NCBI GenBank assembly: GCA_016296165.1
Contig: JAEDJV010000031.1
Coordinates: forward strand, 1-21,308
Reading direction: 5' to 3'
DNA: 21,308 nucleotides
Source of the DNA: Oscillospiraceae bacterium
GTDB lineage: Bacteria; Bacillota; Clostridia; Oscillospirales; Ruminococcaceae
The notes beneath the pieces are model-generated. The model ran no database searches, had not been told where the DNA came from, and was given only the letters and a program-made list of their open reading frames with translations. A program made the translations under genes and the position numbers. How positions within the stretch are numbered: position 1 is the first letter of the stretch; the number at the start of each line of letters is the position of its first letter. This document shows, one piece after another, positions 13,974 through 20,739 of the stretch.

Positions 13974-14774
13974 ATGATAATCACAACATCAATAATTGTC
14001 ATTTCTATCAGTTTTATACTTCACTTTATTATACTGTCATACAACAATCCGGATGTCACAGTTATCTCTCTTCTCCTGTTCATAATGGAAATCATAATAT
14101 TTATTATAATTCAGAGAATAAGCAAAACAAATAAACAGAACACTGACAATCAGATTCTCTCTATGCAGTTAAGACAGCTGAAGCACGATAATGAAACTGC
14201 AATCAAAAATTACAACAGCATGCTAAATGTACAGCACGACTTCAAGAATTATATACTTAACATAAACGCGATGGTGCAGACTGGTAAAACATCGGAAGCT
14301 GTAAAATATATGAACGAACTGCTTGACCGGAAGATTAATAATCTTCAAACTTTTGTAAATACATCAAATGATGTTGTAAACGCTGTACTAAACTCAAAAA
14401 TATCAGCTGCGGAAGAAAAAAATATATCAGTTCGCACATCCATATTCTTCACACCGGATGAAAAAAATGCACTTGATGTTGGAAATCTTATATCCAACCT
14501 TCTTGACAATGCTATAGAAGCATGCAGTAACCAAAGTGATCCTGTAATAGAGTTATTTATGTACAGTGAGAACAGGATGAATAATATTATTATCAAGAAC
14601 ACTGTATCCGGTTCTGTACTTTTGAACAATCCGGAACTGAAAACGAACAAGAAAACCGGTTTACACGGTATAGGAATGAGGTCCGTGAAAGACACTGTGC
14701 ATGAACTTAACGGCATTACAGATATCTATGAGCAGGACGGGATGTTTGTTGTATCCATACACTATCCGGACTGA
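13974..14774 (+). CDS. AgrC-like GHKL sensor kinase, N-terminally truncated
   Basis: This 266-aa ORF encodes the last two membrane helices (about 3-22 and 28-47) and the full cytoplasmic part of a GHKL-type histidine kinase: His88 in NVQHDFKNYI, N-box NLISNLLDNAIEA (171-183) and G-box GLHGIGM (229-235), as in AgrC-type peptide-sensing kinases. Such kinases normally have five to seven membrane helices. The same frame stays open upstream to 13842 and encodes more kinase-like sequence (LLYFLITQSIVV, then RKKEYVFCAAEWF), but without a start codon, and it overlaps the end of the response-regulator frame. ATG 13974 has no good ribosome site. The gene therefore seems to have lost its start and most of its sensor in the deletion that cut the regulator. 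Confidence 0.75.
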   Translation: MIITTSIIVISISFILHFIILSYNNPDVTVISLLLFIMEIIIFIIIQRISKTNKQNTDNQILSMQLRQLKHDNETAIKNYNSMLNVQHDFKNYILNINAMVQTGKTSEAVKYMNELLDRKINNLQTFVNTSNDVVNAVLNSKISAAEEKNISVRTSIFFTPDEKNALDVGNLISNLLDNAIEACSNQSDPVIELFMYSENRMNNIIIKNTVSGSVLLNNPELKTNKKTGLHGIGMRSVKDTVHELNGITDIYEQDGMFVVSIHYPD

Positions 14775-14777
14775 AAA

Positions 14778-14812
14778 TGTCCATTTCACGACGCAATTGT
14801 CCATTTCACGAC
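14778..14812 (+). promoter_or_regulatory. Two 15-bp direct repeats, LytTR-type operator geometry
   Basis: TGTCCATTTCACGAC occurs exactly at 14778-14792 and 14798-14812, a period of 20 bp, ending 7 bp before a -35 box. Paired direct repeats about two helix turns apart beside the -35 are typical of AgrA/ComE/VirR (LytTR) activated promoters. The sequence is not one of the published consensus boxes I know. Confidence 0.65.
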
Positions 14813-14819
14813 AACCCTA

Positions 14820-14848
14820 TTGAAACCACATTTTTTATAAGCTATAAT
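14820..14848 (+). promoter_or_regulatory. Promoter of the lipoprotein gene
   Basis: TTGAAA at 14820-14825 and TATAAT at 14843-14848 with 17-bp spacing, directly after the two direct repeats. Confidence 0.8.
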
Positions 14849-14938
14849 ATTACTCAAGAAGAGGTGATGTAATTGATACCTTATCTTATTAACATGATAG
14901 CTTATTTTATAATATATTTCTGTATAGGAGGTATTTTT

Positions 14939-15466
14939 ATGTGTGCTAATAATAAAATGATATTAACGGGATTCCTTTTAATCCTGATTATGTGTTTATG
15001 CGCTTGTTCAAATAAAGATATCTCATCTGCTCATTTAAGCTTCGATCAATTAGCTGAAGGATATAGTGCAGCAGATACGGAAGAAGATGGCTGTATTGTA
15101 TTTGAGGATTCTAAACTGATTTCTGGAGAAGATATATGGAACGACTTTATGATAACGGTAGAAAGAAAGCAGCCCTGCTGTATTCGTATTGCACAATATT
15201 ACAGCGAAGAAAACAATCTTTGTCTTACTGATTTGTCATATAATATTTCTTCTTTTGAGGTTAGTACTAATGAAGGATTATCCAAAGAATACAGATATCT
15301 GAATCATTATAAAACTGACTCGGAAAATTCTGATGATTCAATAATTGACCGCTATGTTCTGACTAATCAAAAAGATGTAAAGTATGATGAAATTGAACTG
15401 TCGATGAAAAGCAGTTTTCTTGGTGATGCGATTGATCACTATGTAGTTTATTGCAATCTGACTTAG
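14939..15466 (+). CDS. Small lipoprotein, function unknown
   Basis: From ATG 14939 the product is 175 aa, with a lipoprotein signal of about 22 residues and the lipobox LCAC, acylated at Cys23. The rest is acidic (for example DTEEDGC) and looks like one mixed alpha/beta domain of about 140 residues; I recognise no family. The start is chosen for the ribosome site TAGGAGGT (14926-14933). The frame is open further upstream to TTG 14873, which has its own AGAGGTG site, so either a longer form with an extra hydrophobic 22-residue leader or initiation at both sites is possible. The gene stands alone behind the direct-repeat promoter and ends at a strong terminator, so it is the likely target of a LytTR regulator. 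That link is inferred from position only. Confidence 0.72.
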   Translation: MCANNKMILTGFLLILIMCLCACSNKDISSAHLSFDQLAEGYSAADTEEDGCIVFEDSKLISGEDIWNDFMITVERKQPCCIRIAQYYSEENNLCLTDLSYNISSFEVSTNEGLSKEYRYLNHYKTDSENSDDSIIDRYVLTNQKDVKYDEIELSMKSSFLGDAIDHYVVYCNLT

Positions 15467-15512
15467 TTTTAAATGCTATAAACAATAGCTTAATATTTAC
15501 TATCGGCAAATA

Positions 15513-15556
15513 AAAAACGGGAGGCAATACGATATACTGTATCGCCTCCCGTTTTT
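15513..15556 (+). terminator. Terminator after the lipoprotein gene
   Basis: AAAAACGGGAGGC pairs with GCCTCCCGTTTTT, extended by ATAC/GTAT after one mismatch. A-run and T-run flank the stem, so it can act in both directions. Confidence 0.85.
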
Positions 15557-15594
15557 GCAAATTGCAAACATGAGCAGAACTCTGAAACCGGCAT

Positions 15595-15630
15595 AACAGC
15601 GGCAGATTCCACATCTGCCGCCGTTGGTTT
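15595..15630. terminator. Terminator hairpin, near copy of the one at 10230-10261
   Basis: AACAGCGGCAGAT (15595-15607) pairs with ATCTGCCGCCGTT (15613-15625) with one mismatch, loop TCCAC, then TGGTTTTTT. The core GCGGCAGAnTTCCACnTCTGCCGC is shared with the hairpin at 10230-10261. It lies just past the ktrA stop. Confidence 0.75.
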
Positions 15631-15642
15631 TTTCATATTTTA

Positions 15643-16302
15643 CTAACTTTTTATCTTTTGAAGAACCTTCTCCACATCGTCCTGCTCTCCCATGACTACC
15701 AGCTGATCATTGGCATTAAATACATAGTCTGCATCCGGAAGAGATTTCACTTTTCCTCCGTTTTTAACTGCAAGTATATTTATCTTGTGTTTTTTCCTTA
15801 TGTCCAGCTCAATTATACTCTTGTCCACCCATGACGGTACAACCGGAATCTCATATATTGCAACATCATCTGAGATTTCTATGTAGTCGATAATATGGTT
15901 TGAACTGTATTTTGTTGCAAGCTTTTCAGCACTCGACTTTTCAGGATACACAACTTCATCAGCGCCATTGCGCATAAGAAACTTTGCATGGAACCCATTG
16001 CTTGCCTTGCTTATAACCTTCTTTGCACCAAGATCCTTGAGAAGACAGGTTATCTCCAGGCTGCTCTGAAAATCAGTACCTATGCATACAAAACAGAGAT
16101 CAAAGTTGCTTACTCCGATTGATTCAAGGGTTTCCATTCTCCTGCAGTTTGCAATCTTTGCATCCACTACATAAGGCATTATATCATGTATCTTTTCTTC
16201 ATTAATATCTATAGCCATTACTTCATCGTTAAGTTCATTAAATTTTTTAGTAATATATCTTCCAAAACGACCAAGCCCTATAACAAGAACTGATTTACTC
16301 AT
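15643..16302 (-). CDS. ktrA: Potassium uptake protein KtrA (RCK domain)
   Basis: This 219-aa cytoplasmic protein is the regulatory subunit of a Ktr potassium transporter. It has an N-terminal RCK Rossmann fold with the nucleotide loop GLGRFGR (9-15) and acidic Asp32 at the end of the second strand, then a C-terminal RCK_C domain (about 135-219). In the family an octameric ring gates the membrane subunit in response to ATP/ADP and, in some members, cyclic di-AMP. Length is normal. It follows ktrB with a gap of only 13 bp and has its own GGGAGG site (plus CCTCCC at 16309-16314). KtrA and KtrC are hard to tell apart by eye; adjacency to ktrB favours KtrA. Confidence 0.93.
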   Translation of the reverse strand: MSKSVLVIGLGRFGRYITKKFNELNDEVMAIDINEEKIHDIMPYVVDAKIANCRRMETLESIGVSNFDLCFVCIGTDFQSSLEITCLLKDLGAKKVISKASNGFHAKFLMRNGADEVVYPEKSSAEKLATKYSSNHIIDYIEISDDVAIYEIPVVPSWVDKSIIELDIRKKHKINILAVKNGGKVKSLPDADYVFNANDQLVVMGEQDDVEKVLQKIKS

Positions 16303-16315
16303 AAACTTCCTCCCG

Positions 16316-17686
16316 CTAACCTATACTGATTTTTTCTATTGGATTTTTTAATGATGAATATTTTTTATTTTCTGCAAATACAAGTACAAACGATACACTT
16401 CCGACTCTTCCGCAGAACATAAGGAATGCTATCACAAACTTTGAGAATGTATTAAAATCTCTGGTTATGCCAGTTGTCATTCCAACAGTATCTATCGCTG
16501 AAAACACCTCAAATGTTATATCTCCGATTCCAAGTTCTCTCTGAACTGCGGAAATAGCTGTAACTGCAATTATAATCAGGGTAAGATTTGTCATAACTAT
16601 AGTAACAGCTCTCTTTAATATATCACTTTCAAGACGTCGTCCAAAAACATTGCATTCTTCATGGTTTCTTATGTTTGACCATGCTGAAATAAAAAGTATC
16701 GCAACTGTTGTAGTCTTGGCACCGCCGGCAGTTGAGCCCGGATTACCGCCTATAAACATGTAGATTAAATGAATAAGCTTTGAAGCCGGCGATAATTCTG
16801 CCAGATCAACTGTATTAAACCCAGCTGTTCTTGGTGATACTGAAAGGAAAAATGCTGACAGTATCTGATTTCCGGTACTCATACCTTCAAGTGTGTCCTT
16901 CTGTTCAAGGATGAAAAACAGCAGCGCACCGGCAAATGTAAGTCCGAGAGTAATCGACAGAGCCAGTTTTGTATGCAGTCTGTATCGTCTGAAATTCAGT
17001 TTGTTTGTCCTGATATCATCCCAGACGAAAAATCCTATGCTTCCTATAAGTATAAGAAATATGAGCGTTACAAGAACAAGTACATCATCCTGAAATTCTA
17101 CAAGAGACGAATACTCACCGTATTTTCCGTTAAGGTCAAATCCGGCATTACAGAAAGCAGATATCGAAAGAAATACCGAATTATATATTCCTTCCGTCCA
17201 TCCCATCTTAGGAATGAATTTTAATGAAAGAAGAAAGGCACCCATACCCTCAAAAAAAGCTGTTCCGATGACAATCTTCTTAATCATCTTTACTATTCCC
17301 CTCATCTGCTGCTGATTAACGCTTTCCTGCAGCATACTTCGGGCTCTTAACCCTATTTTTTTTCTTGCGATGACAGAGAACATAGTCACTATCGTCATAA
17401 ATCCAAGTCCGCCTATCTGTATCAGCAATATAATGAGTATCTGCCCGAACAGACTCCAGTGCAGATAAGTATCATAAACTACCAGACCGGTAACACATGT
17501 AGCTGATGTAGCTGTAAAAAAAGCGTCAGTAAAATTCGTAACTGTCCCGTCCCTGCTCGAAACAGGCAGCATCAGAAGAAAAGTTCCGACAAGAATGATA
17601 CAGAGAAACCCAAACCCTGCCATCTGAGAATATGTAAGGCCTCTTCTGCTCACGAACTCCTTTTCAGCTCTTTTGTTTTTTATCAA
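16316..17686 (-). CDS. ktrB: Potassium transporter membrane subunit KtrB
   Basis: This 456-aa integral membrane protein is the ion-conducting subunit of a Ktr system. The four M1-P-M2 units are visible with their selectivity-filter glycines in TCVTGLVV (Gly67), FCNAGFDL (Gly182), RTAGFNTV (Gly289) and TVGMTTG (Gly402). The flexible intramembrane loop of the third unit, GGNPGSTAGGAKTTT (313-327), which gates the pore in KtrB, is intact. Transport is typically sodium-coupled in this family. Start codon TTG (17684-17686) lies behind GGGGAGGTG; an out-of-frame GTG overlaps that site. It forms an operon with ktrA downstream. Promoter at 17720-17748; no cyclic-di-AMP riboswitch is visible in the short leader. 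Confidence 0.95.
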   Translation of the reverse strand: MIKNKRAEKEFVSRRGLTYSQMAGFGFLCIILVGTFLLMLPVSSRDGTVTNFTDAFFTATSATCVTGLVVYDTYLHWSLFGQILIILLIQIGGLGFMTIVTMFSVIARKKIGLRARSMLQESVNQQQMRGIVKMIKKIVIGTAFFEGMGAFLLSLKFIPKMGWTEGIYNSVFLSISAFCNAGFDLNGKYGEYSSLVEFQDDVLVLVTLIFLILIGSIGFFVWDDIRTNKLNFRRYRLHTKLALSITLGLTFAGALLFFILEQKDTLEGMSTGNQILSAFFLSVSPRTAGFNTVDLAELSPASKLIHLIYMFIGGNPGSTAGGAKTTTVAILFISAWSNIRNHEECNVFGRRLESDILKRAVTIVMTNLTLIIIAVTAISAVQRELGIGDITFEVFSAIDTVGMTTGITRDFNTFSKFVIAFLMFCGRVGSVSFVLVFAENKKYSSLKNPIEKISIG

Positions 17687-17719
17687 AAAAGCACCTCCCC
17701 GTTATTTGTCAACTTATTT

Positions 17720-17748
17720 ATTATATCATATTCTACCTTTTAATGCAA
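17720..17748 (-). promoter_or_regulatory. Sigma-A promoter of ktrBA
   Basis: On the minus strand, TTGCAT (plus ATGCAA at 17743-17748) and TATAAT (plus ATTATA at 17720-17725) with 17-bp spacing. The -35 touches the T-run of the palindromic terminator of the upstream spoVA genes. Confidence 0.72.
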
Positions 17749-17778
17749 AAAAAAATGTTCCACGTGGAACATTTTTTT
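17749..17778. terminator. Palindromic terminator of spoVADE that contains a parS-like site
   Basis: A perfect 30-bp palindrome: seven A, then TGTTCCACGTGGAACA (17756-17771), then seven T. It begins 1 nt after the spoVAE stop and is followed on the minus strand by further T, so it reads as an intrinsic terminator. The 16-bp core is identical to that at 13200-13215 and has the form of a ParB/Spo0J parS site. Confidence 0.75.
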
Positions 17779-17779
17779 A

Positions 17780-18133
17780 TCATTTATCTTTGGGTTTAAA
17801 AATAAGAGCAACAAAAAGTCCTGAGATTAGTGCGGCAGCTATACCACCGGAAGCTGCTGTCAGTCCGCCTGTAAAAATTCCGGCAAGACCTTTTTCATCA
17901 ACACCTTTCCGAATACCTTCTGCCAGAAGATGACCAAAACCTGTAAGAGGGACACTCGCCCCTGCCCCGCCAAAATCAATCAGCGGCTGATATAGTCCTA
18001 CTGCTGAAATGAAAACCCCGGAAACAACAAAAGCAACAAGTATTCTTGCCGGTGTAAGTTTAGTATAATCTATCAGAAGCTGACCAATTGCACAGAGTAT
18101 TCCGCCTGTAAGAAATGCCTTAAACAATTCCAT
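17780..18133 (-). CDS. spoVAE: Stage V sporulation protein AE
   Basis: This 117-aa membrane protein has three to four hydrophobic helices and the typical SpoVAE (SpoVAEB) blocks: an N-terminal FLTGGILCAIGQLLID, the central GGAGASVPLTGFGHLLAEG, and the C-terminal GGLTAASGGIAAALISGLFVALIF. SpoVA proteins move dipicolinic acid into the forespore during sporulation and out during germination. It follows spoVAD with a 19-bp gap. AGGGAG lies somewhat far (about 11 nt) upstream of the ATG. The terminator immediately after its stop is the parS-like palindrome. Identification is firm by length, motifs and neighbour. Confidence 0.92.
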   Translation of the reverse strand: MELFKAFLTGGILCAIGQLLIDYTKLTPARILVAFVVSGVFISAVGLYQPLIDFGGAGASVPLTGFGHLLAEGIRKGVDEKGLAGIFTGGLTAASGGIAAALISGLFVALIFKPKDK

Positions 18134-18152
18134 AAACTTAAAATCTCCCTAT

Positions 18153-19178
18153 TTATATTTTGTCATTTGTAAAATGAACAAGATGAGATATACCTGGTAT
18201 GGTCTCTCCCTGCTGAACGAGCACCGGTGACATAAGCGCACCAGTAGCAGCAAAAAGAATATTGTTTATCTCCTTCTCCTTCATTTTTCTTAAAAAATAT
18301 CCGCAAAGCACACTTGCAGAGCATCCGCATCCGGAACCGCCCGCATGTGTATCCTGTACATCACCGTCAAATATCATCACTCCGCAGTCCTTATGAACTT
18401 TCCTTATATCTGTTCCCTCTCTCATAAGCAGATCGTACATCAATCCGCTTCCTACCTCACCAAGATCTCCTGTAATTATCGCATCATACTCCGAAGGCTC
18501 TGTTCCGGTAACATCAAGATATTTTTTTATTGTAAATGCCGCTGCTGGAGCCATAGCAGCCCCCATATTGTTTGCATCCGTTATTCCAAAATCCTTTACT
18601 GTACCGACTGCGCCTCCAGCCACCCTGGTACCAGTGTCCTCCGCGGACAATATAACGGCACCGGAGGCTGTGCACGTCCACTGGGCATATGGCGTCCTCT
18701 GTCCTCCGTATGACAAGGGAAACCGAAATTGTTTCTCTGCTGTTGAAAAATGAGATGAAGTGGAATTTAAAGCATATCCGGCATAACCTGCATTTACCGC
18801 CATTGCAGAAAGCAGCAGGCCTTCCGCCATTGTTGAGCATGCGCCGTATATCCCGAAATAAGGTATATTAAAATCTCTCATCCCGTAAGTACTTCCTGTA
18901 CACTGATTTATAAGATCCCCTGCAAACATAAAATCTATGTCGCTTGCATCGAGTTTTGCCTTCTGCAGTACTTTCTGTACAGCTGTCTTCTGCAGTCTGC
19001 TTTCTGCTTTTTCCCATGTATCCTCACCAAAGTAGGAGTCCTCTTCACAAATATCAAAATATTCTCCAAGAGGTCCTTCTGACTCCATTTTACCTGCTAC
19101 AGAAGCAAATGCCTTAACTGAAGGCGGTGATGAAAAGCGAAATACTTCTCTCGAAAGTTTATCCTTCAAACCTATCAC
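18153..19178 (-). CDS. spoVAD: Stage V sporulation protein AD
   Basis: This 341-aa thiolase-fold protein matches SpoVAD along its length: EGPLGEYFD near the start, FAGDLINQC, GACSTMAEG with Cys114, TSSHFSTAEKQFRFP, GGQRTP, ITGDLGEVGS, HAGGSGCGCSA and ATGALMSP near the end. SpoVAD binds dipicolinic acid and works with SpoVAC and SpoVAE in its uptake into the forespore; it is not an active thiolase. The start is GTG (19176-19178), with AGGA very close upstream; the ribosome site is weak and TTG at codon 4 is an alternative. The gene leads the spoVAD-spoVAE pair. Normally spoVAC stands directly upstream, but here the next gene is ppiB on the other strand. No clear sigma-G promoter could be called. 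Confidence 0.94.
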   Translation of the reverse strand: MIGLKDKLSREVFRFSSPPSVKAFASVAGKMESEGPLGEYFDICEEDSYFGEDTWEKAESRLQKTAVQKVLQKAKLDASDIDFMFAGDLINQCTGSTYGMRDFNIPYFGIYGACSTMAEGLLLSAMAVNAGYAGYALNSTSSHFSTAEKQFRFPLSYGGQRTPYAQWTCTASGAVILSAEDTGTRVAGGAVGTVKDFGITDANNMGAAMAPAAAFTIKKYLDVTGTEPSEYDAIITGDLGEVGSGLMYDLLMREGTDIRKVHKDCGVMIFDGDVQDTHAGGSGCGCSASVLCGYFLRKMKEKEINNILFAATGALMSPVLVQQGETIPGISHLVHFTNDKI

Positions 19179-19237
19179 ATCCTGTGAAAAAATATTTTAT
19201 ATTTATATTCTTTACAGATTTAAGTTTCATATTCATA

Positions 19238-19266
19238 TTGAAAAAAATAAAAAAATATTATATAAT
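19238..19266 (+). promoter_or_regulatory. Sigma-A promoter of ppiB
   Basis: TTGAAA at 19238-19243 and TATAAT at 19261-19266 with 17-bp spacing. The predicted start point (about 19273) leaves a 70-nt leader. Confidence 0.78.
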
Positions 19267-19276
19267 ATAAATTATA

Positions 19277-19327
19277 GTTTCAAATGCCTCCGCAGGGCTG
19301 AAACAAAAAAATAATATAGCTGCGGAG
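19277..19327 (+). promoter_or_regulatory. ppiB leader with two mutually exclusive hairpins
   Basis: Hairpin A pairs GTTTCA (19277-19282) with TGAAAC (19299-19304) plus GCC/GGC inside. Hairpin B pairs CTCCGCAG (19288-19295) with CTGCGGAG (19320-19327), ending just before the ribosome site AAAAGGA. The 5' arm of B lies in the loop and inner stem of A, so both cannot form together. No known riboswitch or thermometer class recognised. Confidence 0.5.
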
Positions 19328-19342
19328 AAAAGGATATTAAAA

Positions 19343-19813
19343 ATGGTAGTTATAACAATGGAAAACGGCAAAAAGATAAAGCTTGAACTTTATCCTGAAG
19401 TTGCTCCAATTACAGTAGAAAATTTTGAAAAGCTTGTTAATCAGGGATTTTACAATGGCCTTATATTCCACAGAGTCATTCCTGGCTTCATGATTCAGGG
19501 CGGATGTCCTGAAGGAACAGGTATGGGTGGTCCTGGCTGGAACATCAAGGGCGAATTTGCATCAAACGGTGTAATGAACGACCTCAAACACACAAGAGGC
19601 GTTATTTCAATGGCCAGATCAATGAGACCTGACTCAGCAGGTTCACAGTTTTTCATCATGCACAAAGATGCTCCTCATCTCGATGGTCAGTATGCTGCAT
19701 TCGGTAAGGTTGTTGAAGGTATTGAAGTAGTTGATGAAATTGCTGAAGTCCCTACAGATTATTCAGACAAGCCAACAACTCCACAGGTCATTAAGTCAAT
19801 AACTATTGAATAA
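19343..19813 (+). CDS. ppiB: Cyclophilin-type peptidyl-prolyl cis-trans isomerase
   Basis: This 156-aa cytoplasmic enzyme catalyses cis-trans isomerisation of X-Pro bonds. The active-site motifs are complete: FHRVIPGFMIQGG (42-54, catalytic Arg44, Gln52), then MARSMRPDSAGSQFFI (90-105) and LDGQYAAFGKV (113-123). There is no signal peptide, so it acts in the cytoplasm. It starts at ATG 19343 behind AAAAGGA. It stands alone between its own promoter and a strong terminator, and is divergent from spoVAD. Family is certain; the symbol ppiB is used in the usual sense for a cytosolic bacterial cyclophilin. Confidence 0.95.
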   Translation: MVVITMENGKKIKLELYPEVAPITVENFEKLVNQGFYNGLIFHRVIPGFMIQGGCPEGTGMGGPGWNIKGEFASNGVMNDLKHTRGVISMARSMRPDSAGSQFFIMHKDAPHLDGQYAAFGKVVEGIEVVDEIAEVPTDYSDKPTTPQVIKSITIE

Positions 19814-19819
19814 TTAAAC

Positions 19820-19855
19820 AAAAACCGGTATCATCGTTATGATACCGGTTTTTTT
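19820..19855 (+). terminator. Terminator after ppiB
   Basis: AAAAACCGGTATCAT (19820-19834) pairs with the 15 nt from 19839 around CGTT, followed by a T-run (TTTTTTTGTTTT). Confidence 0.9.
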
Positions 19856-19944
19856 GTTTTAAATGAATTACATTAACATATTTAATTTTAAATTAATTTA
19901 TGTTGTACGGCTAGGGGTTAAGTTTCTCATAACAACTTTGTTTA

Positions 19945-19965
19945 CAGGGCTTTGCGGTCGCCCTG
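19945..19965. other. GC-rich hairpin in the 3' region of the lipoprotein gene
   Basis: CAGGGC (19945-19950) pairs with GCCCTG (19960-19965). It is the only GC-rich spot in the AT-rich gap 19860-19978. On the minus strand it follows the lipoprotein stop but has no T-run; on the plus strand a T-run comes 9 nt later. It may be a weak terminator or part of a dispersed repeat. Confidence 0.4.
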
Positions 19966-19978
19966 CACCTTCGCTTTT

Positions 19979-20590
19979 TTATTCAGGTTTTTTTGTTCTG
20001 TCAACAAGCTGTGATTTTTCTATTGTATAGATTATACAATCATTTGTATTCTTCGGATCAGGCTTATATCTTATGGTCATATTGTTCCAGTCTTCACTTG
20101 GTAAAGCAAAAGGAACATATCCTTTTATCTCTTTACCTGCTTCCAGAGTTGAATCGTATCTTCCGCAATCAGTATATCTTGTTGCAGCACTTGCAGCTGA
20201 CATTGCAGTAAATAATTCTTCACCGTAATAGATTGTTCCGTCAATTTCAACTGTAATGTCGTCAATCATATTGATAAAAAGTTCTGATGAACCATTGTTC
20301 TTTGCTGTGAAAACCATTGCATATGGGTATTTGCCATTATAATCAGCATTAACTGATGTCTGTGCAACTTCAGTAAGCTGAATATTTACATTAGCTGTTT
20401 CATACAAAAAATCTTCACCGAGATTTACTGAATAATCTATGCCAGGCTTAATTACTTTTACTGTTTCTTCTTGCTTTACAGGCATTTCATCAAGTACTAC
20501 TGTTGACGCATTTTTTTTGTCTCCGCATCCTGCTGCACATACGGCAATCATAAGACCCGCGATTAAAAGTGCCGGTACTCTCTTTTTCAT
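19979..20590 (-). CDS. Lipoprotein with DUF4352-like domain
   Basis: This 203-aa protein has a lipoprotein signal peptide with lipobox AAGC and acylated Cys22, a short charged linker, and one beta-sandwich domain (about 60-195). The pattern of that domain, VNIQLTEV... YPYAMVFTAKNNGSSELFINMIDDITVEIDGTIY ... LEAGKEIKGYVPFALPSEDW in outline, is that of the DUF4352 immunoglobulin-like family of surface lipoproteins, whose role is not known. GGAGG at the right distance upstream supports the ATG start. It is monocistronic, with a promoter at 20629-20657. The fold assignment is by pattern only. Confidence 0.8.
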   Translation of the reverse strand: MKKRVPALLIAGLMIAVCAAGCGDKKNASTVVLDEMPVKQEETVKVIKPGIDYSVNLGEDFLYETANVNIQLTEVAQTSVNADYNGKYPYAMVFTAKNNGSSELFINMIDDITVEIDGTIYYGEELFTAMSAASAATRYTDCGRYDSTLEAGKEIKGYVPFALPSEDWNNMTIRYKPDPKNTNDCIIYTIEKSQLVDRTKKPE

Positions 20591-20628
20591 ATAAGAATCC
20601 TCCGTTGTATGTTATTTCAGTTATATTC

Positions 20629-20657
20629 ATTTTAACATTTTTCTTAATACAATTCAA
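20629..20657 (-). promoter_or_regulatory. Promoter of the DUF4352-like lipoprotein gene
   Basis: On the minus strand, TTGAAT (plus ATTCAA at 20652-20657) and TAAAAT (plus ATTTTA at 20629-20634) with 17-bp spacing and TGT before the -10. Confidence 0.72.
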
Positions 20658-20664
20658 TACTTTT

Positions 20665-20706
20665 TAAAAAAAAAATCAAAGACCGCAGATGATAAAACCA
20701 CTGCGG
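20665..20706 (-). terminator. Terminator after the ferredoxin gene
   Basis: CCGCAG (20683-20688) pairs with CTGCGG (20701-20706), and on the minus strand the stem is followed by TCTTTGATTTTTTTTTT. Confidence 0.8.
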
Positions 20707-20739
20707 CCTCTAATCTTTTAAGTATCTTTAATCCTGAAA

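Noticed and set aside
13974..14774. Complete agr-type quorum-sensing locus
   Set aside because: No agrB-like peptidase or agrD-like peptide gene is found around the kinase, and both signalling genes are truncated.
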